Shown here in pieces: positions 10,535-20,197 of a stretch of 64,000 nt of DNA (positions are counted from its first letter, which is position 1; every line of letters starts with the position of its first letter). Under the pieces are notes generated by a model. That model was not told the origin of the DNA. It ran no database searches and was given only the letters and a program-made list of their open reading frames with translations. The position numbers and the translations under genes were made by a program. This DNA comes from Rutidosis leptorrhynchoides. Taxonomy: Eukaryota > Streptophyta > Magnoliopsida > Asterales > Asteraceae. The DNA lies in contig NC_092337.1 of assembly GCF_046630445.1 (NCBI RefSeq), positions 193,847,001 through 193,911,000 of the forward strand. The letters run 5' to 3'.

Positions 10535-12297
10535 AATATTTTAAAACAAGAGAACCGTCCCAATTGGGTATGTTAATGTTAGCAAAGAATTTATTCTTGA
10601 CATACAAGCTTGTTTCAACACCACATGAATCAATATCTTAACAACAAATAAAAACAAACAAAAATAAATCAAAAATTCCTAATCAAAAATCAAGTTTCAA
10701 AAACAAAAATGTGAATCACAAATGGAAATACGAAATGAGCTAAGTATATATAATCCAATTCAATCACATTGTGTATAATCCAGCTTCTAATTATCATCAC
10801 AATACACACTTGATTCATGACAATTACAAAAAAAGTATCAAATTTACACTAAAAATAAAATCACAAAATTAAACAATCAAACTTATGTTCAAGGGTTCTA
10901 ACTACTATCAACACAACTAAAAACATCTAATTGTAACCAAAATAACACAATTTATAGCAGCTCCTGAATTTTCCCCAATTTGTATAAACTCTAATTTTTC
11001 AATAGTCAATTAAACATCAAATTTTTATGCTAATCGGGTTTATATTCATGCTTACAATATAGCCATATCAATAATTAAGCTAAATTTATCAATAACAAGC
11101 ATAAAATTTGGATTAAAGCTATATAAATATTTAATGAAAAATTTGAAGAACAAGTGGTAAAATGGGTTGAGGACCCTTACCAATCTCGGCATGTTGAAAG
11201 GTAGATGAATTGGATGAGATTGAGAGTGTTTAATTGAGTTTTGGGTGTGATTTTGGTAGAATTCGGGTGTTCTTCTCGTCTTCACAGCAGCAAAAACAAT
11301 AATAATAATGGGAAGGAGAAGCAGAATTCGACAGATATGGTTTTCTGTATTTTAACCTACGCGTTTCGGGTGGGGTTACGCATTTCGCGTAGTTTTCGAT
11401 TGTACGCGTTTCGTGTGGTATACCACACGGTTCGCGTAAATATTAGCCCCCTTTTTTTTCAACTTTATAAGTACTTAAATTTCAAAATATCAATTTTAAA
11501 TTTATAATTGATGTAACGGAAATTTTGGTTGGTACACCTAGTCTTTATCCGTTTATAAATTTTCAATTTCAATTTATAATTTAATACTTCAAAAGTTAAC
11601 GTTTTAATATTTTTCAAAAACAACTTGAAAATAAAACACTCCAATTTTTTTATTTTATTTTTTAAAAAAATTTTATAAAAGAAAATTAATATTTAGAATT
11701 AAAAACAAGTACATGAAAAATAAAAATTAAATGAATTTAAAATACACACTATATTTTTTTTATATATACTTTTAAACCAACTAATTTTCAAACTTAAAAC
11801 TTTGTTTCCTATCAACTAGGTAGAGACAATCTCGGTTGTTACACCTATCATTACCCACGACAAAGGTTTATAAGTTATATATTTTTACAGTTATTGATTA
11901 AAAAAAGTATAATTTTAGTAGTTTTGATTTTTCTTCTGTTTTTGGTGGTTTACCATATAAAAGATATATTATGAATCCAACAATAAATTTCGTGCAATTT
12001 GAAGAACGACAATTCAGTTATTACACTTAGCATTATCGTTTTCAATGAAAACAGGTTAAACTCAAGGTTTATCAATTTTAAACGGTAGACCCTTTTTAAT
12101 AACATCACAGCAAACAAATACAAACTAAAACACACCAAAACATAAACAAAAAATACAAAAATACAAAAATGCACAAAAATACAAAAAATGCACAAAAACA
12201 CAATTGGCGAGAAAAAGACTTAGATTGTGAAATCGCGTTGACTCGCCTCTTAGTGTAGTCGCATCATTTCGCACCCCATGGCTTCGTAGGCGTAACC
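10535..12297 (-). other. G2 noncoding region between zinc-finger ORF and ORF-1
   Basis: AT-rich with no supported coding region. It contains the third CpG-rich hairpin block (11357-11438) and three diverged copies of a motif like GACAATCTCGGTTGTTACACC (about 11515-11545, 11823-11850, 12005-12035), one also near 8465. Confidence 0.5.
11357..11438. repeat. CpG-rich hairpin block 3 in G2 internal region
   Basis: Contains TACGCGTTTCGGGT and a strong imperfect hairpin at 11403-11438: TACGCG-TTT-CGTGTGG, loop TAT, then ACCACACG-GTT-CGCGTA. The arms pair except for the three-base internal loop and match the design of the two LTR blocks. Confidence 0.65.
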
Positions 12298-12636
12298 TCA
12301 TTGGTTTAAGAGGTTTTCCTTTGAACATTTAAAAGGTCCTTCTCGGCATAAGGTTACGTACTCGAAATTAGAGTCTGTCTGGTTCTTTGGACAATTTCCA
12401 TAATGAGCTGGTTTTCCACATTTTACACATTTGCCCAAATGATGCGCTCGACGTTTCTTAGCTGATTTTGATTTTCCTTTGGCATAATTTTTCTCGTTAA
12501 GTTCTTGCCTTATTTCTTTACTCGCCCGATCGCATCTTCTCTTTATATCTAACACCACATCTCTCGGTAAAATTTTATCGCACATTAAAAAGAAGTGGTT
12601 GTAGACATATTGATTGCGCATCTTGAAAATAAACAA
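12298..12636 (-). CDS. Small zinc-knuckle-like ORF between pol and ORF-1 in G2
   Basis: An intact 112-residue frame. The N-terminal half is hydrophobic to basic (MFIFKMRNQYVYNHFF), the middle is Lys/Arg-rich (KNYAKGKSKSAKKRRAHH), and a Cys/His cluster follows at residues about 70-105: CVKCGKPAHYGNC, then C and C again in LCREGPFKC. The first cluster has the CX2C...H...C form of a nucleic-acid-binding knuckle. It lies 154 bases after the end of pol. I do not recognise a family; a nucleic-acid-binding accessory protein is an inference. The ATG at 12636 may be internal to a longer ancestral frame. Confidence 0.45.
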   Translation of the reverse strand: MFIFKMRNQYVYNHFFLMCDKILPRDVVLDIKRRCDRASKEIRQELNEKNYAKGKSKSAKKRRAHHLGKCVKCGKPAHYGNCPKNQTDSNFEYVTLCREGPFKCSKENLLNQ

Positions 12637-12789
12637 TAAATAAAAACGAAAAGAAGAAAATAAAAAGGTAGAATAGAGGGAGAAGACTAGTTCTTTAGGG
12701 TCTGCTAGGGAAAGACCAATCTAACCCCACTCTTAAAGATAAAAATAAAAATCGAGAATGGAGTTTAAAACCTTAAAGATACCCTGAAT

Positions 12790-14275
12790 TTACTTGTCCT
12801 TAGGGTAGAATGTGATCTCGTCTCTTTCCGTAGTATTGATTCCTTCAAAGTATAATTTGAGTCGATGACCGTTCACTTTGAAAGTTCCACCGTCTTTGCT
12901 ATATAATTCTGCATATCCAGATGGAAAAACTTGTTTTATTATATATGGTCCAGTCCATCGGGATCTAAGTTTCCCAGGTGAAAACTTAAAATGTGATTGG
13001 AATACTAATACTTTGTCCCCTTGTTCAAATTCTTTCTTTTTTAATCGTGCATCGTGCCATCTTTTAGTTTTCTCCTTGTATATTTTAGAATTTTCATATG
13101 CTTGTAGTCTTAATTCATCTAATTCATTCAGTTGCAAGAATCGGTTTTCTCCGGCTTTTACAAGGTCGGTATTACATTCTCTCAGAGCCCAGTATGCCTT
13201 GTGTTCAACTTCGACAGGTAGATGACACGCCTTACCGTAAATCAATCGGAAAGGTGTAGTACCGATGGGTGTTTTAAATGCAGTTCTAAATGCCCAAAGT
13301 GCATCATCTAGCTTTCGATGCCAGATTTTTGGATTATTTTTAACCGTTCTTTCTAAAATTCGTTTAAGACCTCTGTTCGTGTTTTCAACTTGACCACTCG
13401 TTTGAGGGTGGTAAGAAGTTGAAAAACGATGATTAACTCTGTACTTTTTAAGAACTTTCTCTAGTAGTAGATTTGTAAAATGAGTTCCACGATCACTGAT
13501 TAATGCTTTTGGAATCCCAAAACGCGAGAAAAGATTTTTAAGAAAGCTGACAACAACTCAAGCATCGTTAGTAGGTAGGGCTTTTGCTTCAGCCCATTTA
13601 GAAACGTAATCGATCGCTACGAGAATGTATTTGCATTTGTTAGAAGCGGGAAATGGACCCACGAAGTCAATACCCCATATATCGAATACTTCGCATACTA
13701 AGATGCCTTGTTGTGGCATTTCGTCTCTCTTGGAGATATTTCCAGATCTTTAACAAGAATCACAAGTTTTTACCATATTGTATGCATCTTTAAAAATTGT
13801 AGGCCAGTAAAAACCTGAGTCAAAAACCTTTTTGGCTGTATAGCTAGGTCCGAAATGTCCACCAGCCGGTCTTTCATGATAGTGCTCTAGAATTTGTTGC
13901 GCTTCTTTGCGTTATACACATCGACGAATAACTTGGTCAGCCTATATACGAAAGCGGTTAGGGCTTTCCTAAAAGTAAAACTTCAGATCAGCAAAGAATT
14001 TCTTCTTTTGCTGATAAGTTTGATTTTTAACAAGAATTCCTGCAGCTAGATAATTAGCATAGCCCGCAAACCATGGAATTTCTTCTTCTATTTCAATTCT
14101 CATAAGGAACTCGTCTGGAAAAGTATCGTGAATAACAGATTCGTCGAGTGTTTCTAAGTTAGGATTTTCAAGACGGGATAAGTGATCTGCAGCGAGATTT
14201 TCAGCACCTTTTTTATCCTTAATTTCAATGTCGAATTCTTGTAGGAGTAGAATCCAACAAATTAGTCTAGGTTTA
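12790..14275 (-). pseudogene. 3' part of Gypsy pol (RNase H end and integrase) of G2
   Basis: Reads in a single frame from 14275 to the stop at 12790 with no frameshift but five internal nonsense codons: TAG 13969-13971, TAG 13942-13944, TAA 13912-13914, TAA 13750-13752 and TGA 13558-13560. It starts inside RNase H ([30 protein letters not shown]) and continues with the integrase zinc-binding region ([23 protein letters not shown]), then the core with its three acidic residues ([33 protein letters not shown]). The C-terminal domain without chromodomain (YGKACHLPVEVEHKAYWAL; FSPGKLRSRWTGPYII) ends the frame. The 5' side is fused directly to LTR sequence at 14276. Not functional. Confidence 0.85.
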
Positions 14276-14456
14276 GTAATTTGTTTAAATCCATCGTTTA
14301 TTGTTGTTTTATCGTCGTTTCTTCAAACTTCGAGCTCGTATTATCTTTTGTCGTTTTTCTTGTGATTTATACATTCGAATGTCTTAGTAAACGGTAAAAA
14401 CCTATGAAATATAAATGATATTCCGTCGAATAATATGTATGTTTAAAGCAATATCA
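14276..14456 (-). repeat. Truncated 5' LTR of G2 (181 bp)
   Basis: Starts TGATATTGC at 14456, next to the CTTAT duplication (14457-14461), and duplicates 7243-7423. It ends abruptly at the RNase H coding sequence (14275), which marks the deletion junction. Confidence 0.85.
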
Positions 14457-15029
14457 CTTATCAACTTGAGCTTGAACCAAATCCCATATTAGTTCTGCAT
14501 AGTCAGGAGCTTCTACTCTTATGAAAGAGTAGAACAACTTCAGCATAGGCACAGTCAGGCTGTCGAATCCACTCCTTGTCATCAGCAAGCATCTGTTGAT
14601 GATTGAGAAGATCACATACCACCTTGAGTGCAGATATTTCTTCTGAAACTTAGCCGGAGGAACATTGCGGGCTCCAACATAACCAAGATCGAAGACAGAT
14701 GACATCATCTGCTGAGTAGCAGGAAAAGCAGGAGCATTCTGCACAACAGAAAGTCTGAATATCCTCTTGAAATCAGTCTTAGTGATACTCCTCCTCCCTT
14801 GAACTCCTCTCAGTTGAAATTCAAAACGAGCTTGTGTTCCCTCTGGATTTTCAGCAGTAGGTTGTGTAGCTTCCACAAACCTAATTGTTCTGTTAAGTAG
14901 CTCCAGATTTGTTATAGGTACACTGACTGTAGAGTTTAGAGCAGGCCACAGAGTGTGTCTCTCTAGAATTGCAGTCCAGTAGTTGCAGGGAATGTTGGTT
15001 TCAGAGTTGATGAAGTGATTGTTCATCAT
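14457..15029 (-). CDS. C1 env-like third ORF, 5' segment (interrupted by G2)
   Basis: Starts at the ATG at 15029 (MMNNHFINSETNIPCNYW) and gives 191 codons before G2; the apparent stop at 14454 is made by the first bases of the G2 LTR. Features include an aromatic N-terminal block (WTAILERHTLWPALN), ITKTDFKRIFRLS, and a conserved helical stretch (RWYVIFSIINRCLL; MLKLFYSFIRVEAPDYAEL). The layout resembles the extra ORF found after pol in SIRE-type Copia elements of daisies, but its function is unknown. It continues in frame at 4937. There is no clear signal peptide or transmembrane segment, so a true envelope is unlikely. Confidence 0.6.
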
Positions 15030-16378
15030 TTAGCTGTATAAATAAGAAATAGAGGACCACAAGATATTTAATATAAAGCATATATCTCTATTCTTATTTG
15101 CCTTTGAAATATTTTGTATATGTTTTATCTTTTATATTTTATGTTTTTTATGGTTTTTCAAAGATATAAAAATCCTTTATTCTCAAATATGAACAAGTAA
15201 TTGACAATCATGACATTCATATGATATTCATCACAATACAAATTCATCATACAAAATTAATTATATAACACAAAGAATCAGAACAACACTTAGTCAATTT
15301 TTAAACACAATTCAAGCAGATTCGGTAGTCATGAAAACTTGAGATTCTGTAACCAAATAAGCTTGAGTTTTCAGATCAGAAAGATATAGAATAAACATGT
15401 TAAGTGTTTAAAGATAAAAATCAGAAAATTTCAAGGTACCAAAAGTCAGACTCGGTATCAAGAGAAGAACAGATTCGGTATCTCCAAAATTAACATAAAG
15501 TCACTCAAACATGCATATTCTATCATGTAAAATCACAACCATAATCAATTAACTACTCAATTAGAAGCAGATCAACATGTTAATCGTATGAACAGACTCA
15601 GTACAGTAGACAGAACATATTCGGTAGATACATAATCCATCAAACAATCAATTAAACATGTAATCAAACTTGGTCAAATGATAGATCAATTAATATAACT
15701 CAGAGTAGACAAGAATTCATGTTAATTAACCAAATCAATTGAGTTTAATCAAAGATTAGTAGAATATAACTCAGACTGGGTATAATCAACAAAATTTCAA
15801 AATTGAGAGTCACAATCCAGTTATTTTGATCTTTTCTGGTTGAAAAACATTTAATTATCTCAGATCTACACGTATGTATCTAAAGCAATGATTAAAATGA
15901 AATTATACCAAAGATTTGAAGAACAGAAGAACGGATTCGGTAGATTAGGCAGATTCGGTATGTTCAATTAGACTCGGTAGATAATTAAGCACAGTAAGAC
16001 AGTTAGTTTGACTTTGACCCTCCTTTTATAGATACCGAAGATAAAATACCTAATGGGCTTTACCGAATGAGCCTATTTTACCGAATACAGTCCACTTTTC
16101 AAAACTTTATCAATTTAACTTCAAAATCTTGACAAATTGATTTTTCCTATTAAAATTCATTTCAATCTTTTCAACGTAAACAATTCTGAGACAATTTTTG
16201 AAAACTTTGAACTTACCAAATCTGTACTGTTGGATGTCAAATTCGGTATAATGCTTAAAATAGCATTTATTCAGTAAAAATCAAATATTTTTGGATTTTA
16301 TCTTTTCCAATTTTTATGAATTTTTCAAAATAAGATTTGTACTTAAAAGAACTTTGAATTTGTGAACAAAGTACAAAT
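15030..16378 (-). other. Second leader-like region of C1, upstream of env-like ORF
   Basis: Noncoding, about 1.35 kb. It is dotted with ATTCGGTA-type motifs on the plus strand (about 15322, 15453, 15474, 15624, 15945, 15962, 15979) and TACCGAAT on the other strand near 16030-16085. The same motif marks the true 5' leader at 23664-24680. Confidence 0.55.
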
Positions 16379-16392
16379 CTTCAGTGATACCA
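16379..16392 (-). other. PBS-like sequence downstream of C1 pol
   Basis: The minus strand reads TTTTAACA, ATT, then TGGTATCACTGAAG. TGGTATCA is the core of the initiator-Met primer site, and the preceding CA looks like an LTR end, yet no LTR lies to its right, only C1 polypurine and pol sequence. Confidence 0.45.
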
Positions 16393-16525
16393 ATTGTTAA
16401 AACGGGTTGCATACTGAGATGTATACAAGCCTTAGTGAATTATTTCAGATATAAAACAAAGAATTTATGAATTCACTTTTTGAAAAACAATATTTTTTAG
16501 CAATTTTCTCATTTTCTCCCTTTTT

Positions 16526-16759
16526 CTCCCCCTCAAAATCTGATATACAAGAATGTAAATCAGCATTTTGATAAAATTCCCAAGAAAATGAATTAACTCC
16601 CCCTTGAAATATGGTATCAATGAGTTACCTCCCCCTTTCGTAACCATTGAACAATTATATCTAGGAAGTTATCATAAGTCTAAAGGCTCCCCCTTTAAAA
16701 GATGATATCTAAAGCATATGAAAGTAGTTGCTCCCTCTAGAAAGTATCTACTCCCCCTA
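16526..16759 (-). other. Cluster of polypurine tracts after C1 pol
   Basis: Five AGGGGGAG-type tracts on the minus strand (plus-strand CCCCC cores near 16528, 16600, 16630, 16690 and 16752). Repeated polypurine tracts after pol are known from SIRE-type Copia elements. Confidence 0.55.
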
Positions 16760-16802
16760 AACACAAGATCTCAAGAATAAGTCCCAACAGATCTAAGGAA
16801 TA

Positions 16803-19800
16803 TCAAGCACTATACTCTACCATGCCAATCTCTTTGATCAAGAACTTTAGCCTAAGTTCATCTAAGGGCTTAGTGAACATGTCAGCTAATTGCACTTTGG
16901 TAGGCACAAAGTATAAATCTACATCCCCTTTTTCTACATGGTCCTTAATGAAATGATAGTGAATATCTATGTGTTTAGCCTTAGAATGCTGGACCGGGTT
17001 GCTTGTAATTGCAATAGCACTTTGTGAATCACAGTAAATCGGGGTTTTAGAAAACTTAAAGCCATAGTCTGAAAGTTGAATTTGCATCCACAAAACTTGT
17101 GAACAATAATGAGCTGCAGCAATGTACTCAGACTCAGCTGTTGATAAAGACACACAGTTCTGCTTTTTGGATGACCAACCAACTAGCCTATTCCCCAACA
17201 TCTGAATTGATCCAGATGTGCTTTTTCTATCAACATGGCAACCGCCATGATCCGCATCAGTGTAAGCAGTGAGATTGAAATCGGATCCATGAGGATACCA
17301 GATCCCAAGGTTAGGTGTACCTTTAAGGTACTGAAAAATCATAACAACCGCTTTGGAATGAGATTTCTTAGGGTTTGACTGAAAGCGGGCACAGACAGTT
17401 ACAGCAAGTGTAAAGTCAGGTCGACTTGCAGTCAGATACATTAAATAACCAACCATGCTTCGATAAAGCGTAATATCAAAGGGTTCCCCATTAGTATCAG
17501 CATCCAGTAAAGTCCTCATTGGGGTTGTCATTGGTTTTAAAGCAGCCATTTTAAAACGTTTTAGCATATCATTGATATACTTTGTTTGACTGAGAAAAAT
17601 CCCGTTTGGTAATTGTTTTACTTGTAACCTCAAAAAGAAATTTAACTGGTCAAGCATGCTCATTTCGAATTTGTTGGCCATAAGGTCACCAAATTCTTTG
17701 CATAAGGCTGGGGACGTGGAACTAAAAATAATGTCATCAACATAAATTTGAACCAAGATAATGTGACCGTGGTTTTTACGGATGAATAGCATTGTATCAA
17801 TCGTTCCACGAGAAAAGCCATTGTCCAGCAAATACTTTGTTAAGGTCTCGTACCATGCACGCGGTGCTTGCTTCAGACCATACAAAGCCTTTTCCAAGTA
17901 GTATAAGTGATTTGGATGAATGGGATCGACAAAGCCTTCTGGTTGATCGACATAGACTTCCTCTTGAAGATGACCATTCAGAAAAGCAGTTTTAACGTCC
18001 ATTTGAAACATCGTAAACTTCATAAAAGAAGCAAAGGCAAGGAAAAGACGAATAGCCTCAATCCTAGCAACCAGAGCAAACGTTTCGTCATAATCAATAC
18101 CCTCTTGTTGTCGATATCCCTTGGCCACAAGACGTGCCTTATTCCGAACTACAATTCCATCAGAATCCTTCTTGTTCTTAAAAATCCACTTAACCCCTAT
18201 TGGTTGTTGACCCGTTAGTCTTGGAACTAATCGCCATACTTTCAATCGTTCAAATTGATTGATCTCTTCTTGCATTGCAACCACCCAGTTCGGATCTAGT
18301 AAAGCTTGAGCAACCGTTGTTGGTTCAATCTTACTAAGAAAGGCAGTGTATAGACACATATTCCAAGTAGCCCTTCGAGTTGAGACTGGAGCAGATGCAT
18401 CACCAATAATAAGATCTATTGGATGACTTTTAGTCCATCGGTTGTGTGGAAGATGTTGTACATCAGTGGCACCCATTGAAACATCAACCGTTGTTGACGT
18501 TGAGCCTTGATCCACTTGATCTGATGTAACATTATCTAATGGATTCAATTGATTATCTGGAGAAACAGCTGGAGTTGTATCAACTGATGAATCTTGAATT
18601 GGTTCAAGATTATCAGTAACATGAGGTGGTAGGCAGAATGAAGAAGCAACAGGTGAATCAGTTGGTGTTGTATCTTCATCAAAAAGACTTTGTTGAGTCT
18701 CCACAGTAGTTGACTGTGACGGTGTAACCGGTACGGCTTGAACATTTGAATTCCGTTGAGGAGCATAAAGACTATCAAACAAGATATCCAGTTCCTCTGA
18801 TGTAACCGTAGGAACACCCTTCGTCGAGAAAATTGAGTTTTGCGCGGAAGAAGAAGTAGCCAGGTTAGGATTGGGTTTTGAACTGAGATGTTCAAAAGCC
18901 ATTCCTGAAAATTCATCGAACTTGACATTGATGCTCTCTTTAATCGTTTTTGTCCGTTTGTGATAAACCCGATAAGCAACTTTGTTCGAAGAATAACCAA
19001 GAAATATGGCTTGATCGCCATTTGGATCAAACTTTTCGAGGCTGTCAAAATCGTTAAGCACATAGCATATACAACAAAAGACACGGAAATATTTGACATT
19101 CGAGCGTCTACCATATAATAACTCATATGGAGTTTTATTAAAACGTTTATTAACAATACAACGATTTTGCGTATAGCATACAGTTGAAATGGCCTCCCCC
19201 CACATTTTTGGAGGTAGTTTGGAGTAAGCAAGCATCGTTCGAGCTGCTTCGCACAACGTACGATTACGTCGTTCGACTACTCTATTCTGTTGGGGGGTCC
19301 GAGCAGCAGAGAATTGATGTTCAATGCCTTGGTCTTTCAAATAACTATCAAGCGGGACATTCTTAAATTCCGTCCCATTATCAGTTCGAATGCTCTTAAC
19401 ATGTTTGTTAAAAGAGCGTTGAGTCTTTTTAATGAACTCAATTATAATGGCGGGGGTTTCTGACTTAGTTCGCAAAAGAAATATCCATGTAAACCGGGTA
19501 TAGTCATCGACAATGACAAGCACATGTTTCTTGCCACCGAGGCTAGAAATATGCATGGGTCCACATAAGTCCATATGCAATAATTGCAAAGATGATGAAG
19601 TACTGGGGTTTTGCTTAAGCGGATGATTAGACCGTTTCAGCTTACCCATCGCACATGATGGACACACATGATGCTTATCATAGTGAAAGGTTGGAATACC
19701 ATCAACTAAGTCTTTAGAGACTAGTCGATTGATACCCTTGTAATTCAGGTGTGACATCCGATGATGCCATAACCATGAATTTTCTTTGGTAGAACGAGTA

Positions 19801-20195
19801 GCCAAACACATGGTTGCATGTAAAGGTGCATCATTGAGGTCAATAGTGTATAGTGAAGCACAACGTTTAACAACAAGAAGATCATTTCCTAATGTGGATT
19901 GCACCGAGCATTGTCGACGTTCAAACAGAACTTTAAGATCTCCATCGCAAAATTGACTCACACTAAATAAACTGCACCCTAAACCTTCAACATATGAGAC
20001 CCGTTTGATTGTTATGCCATTTTGCACATAATCTCCGTAACCCGTTATCGCTGCAATTTCATCATTTCCAAAAGTAACCATTCCTAGGAATTTGTCAATG
20101 AAGTTGATAAGCAAGGATTTATCGTCCATCATGTGTCGAGAACAACCGGAATTGATATACCAAACACAGACGTCGAAACCCTGTAAATGTGAATT
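16803..20195 (-). pseudogene. C1 Copia pol: protease remnant, integrase, reverse transcriptase, RNase H
   Basis: From 20132 there is an unbroken 1109-residue frame ending at 16803. The protease site just upstream reads [11 protein letters not shown], with Asn where the catalytic Asp of D-S/T-G belongs. The integrase zinc-binding segment ([21 protein letters not shown]) and catalytic acids ([27 protein letters not shown]) are present. Reverse transcriptase shows [17 protein letters not shown] and YVDDIIFSS, and RNase H shows [23 protein letters not shown] and YCDSQSAIA. The frame differs from that of the upstream segment, so a frameshift plus stop lies at about 20170-20198. The enzyme cores look intact, but a complete gag-pol cannot be made. 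Confidence 0.85.
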
Positions 20196-20197
20196 TC

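Larger units (their letters stand above)
4943..14456 (-). mobile_element. Athila-like Gypsy retrotransposon G2, internally deleted
   Basis: Bounded by perfect CTTAT duplications. On the minus strand it starts TGATATTGC at 14456 and ends GCATCA at 4943. Only 181 bp of the 5' LTR remain (14276-14456) before an abrupt junction with the RNase H part of pol, so the rest of the 5' LTR, PBS, gag, protease and reverse transcriptase are deleted. Then follow integrase, a zinc-finger ORF, an ATHILA ORF-1/env-like pseudogene, a purine-rich tract (7424-7438) and the full 3' LTR (4943-7423). The shared 181 bp of the two LTRs differ at two positions by eye, pointing to a fairly recent insertion. The Athila assignment rests on the ORF-1-like protein downstream of pol. 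Confidence 0.85.

Noticed and set aside
7243-14456. The two 181-bp copies as LTRs of a small TRIM-type element
   Set aside because: No PBS follows the 14276 end; pol coding starts at once. The outer CTTAT duplication and the polypurine tract show they are parts of the G2 LTRs.
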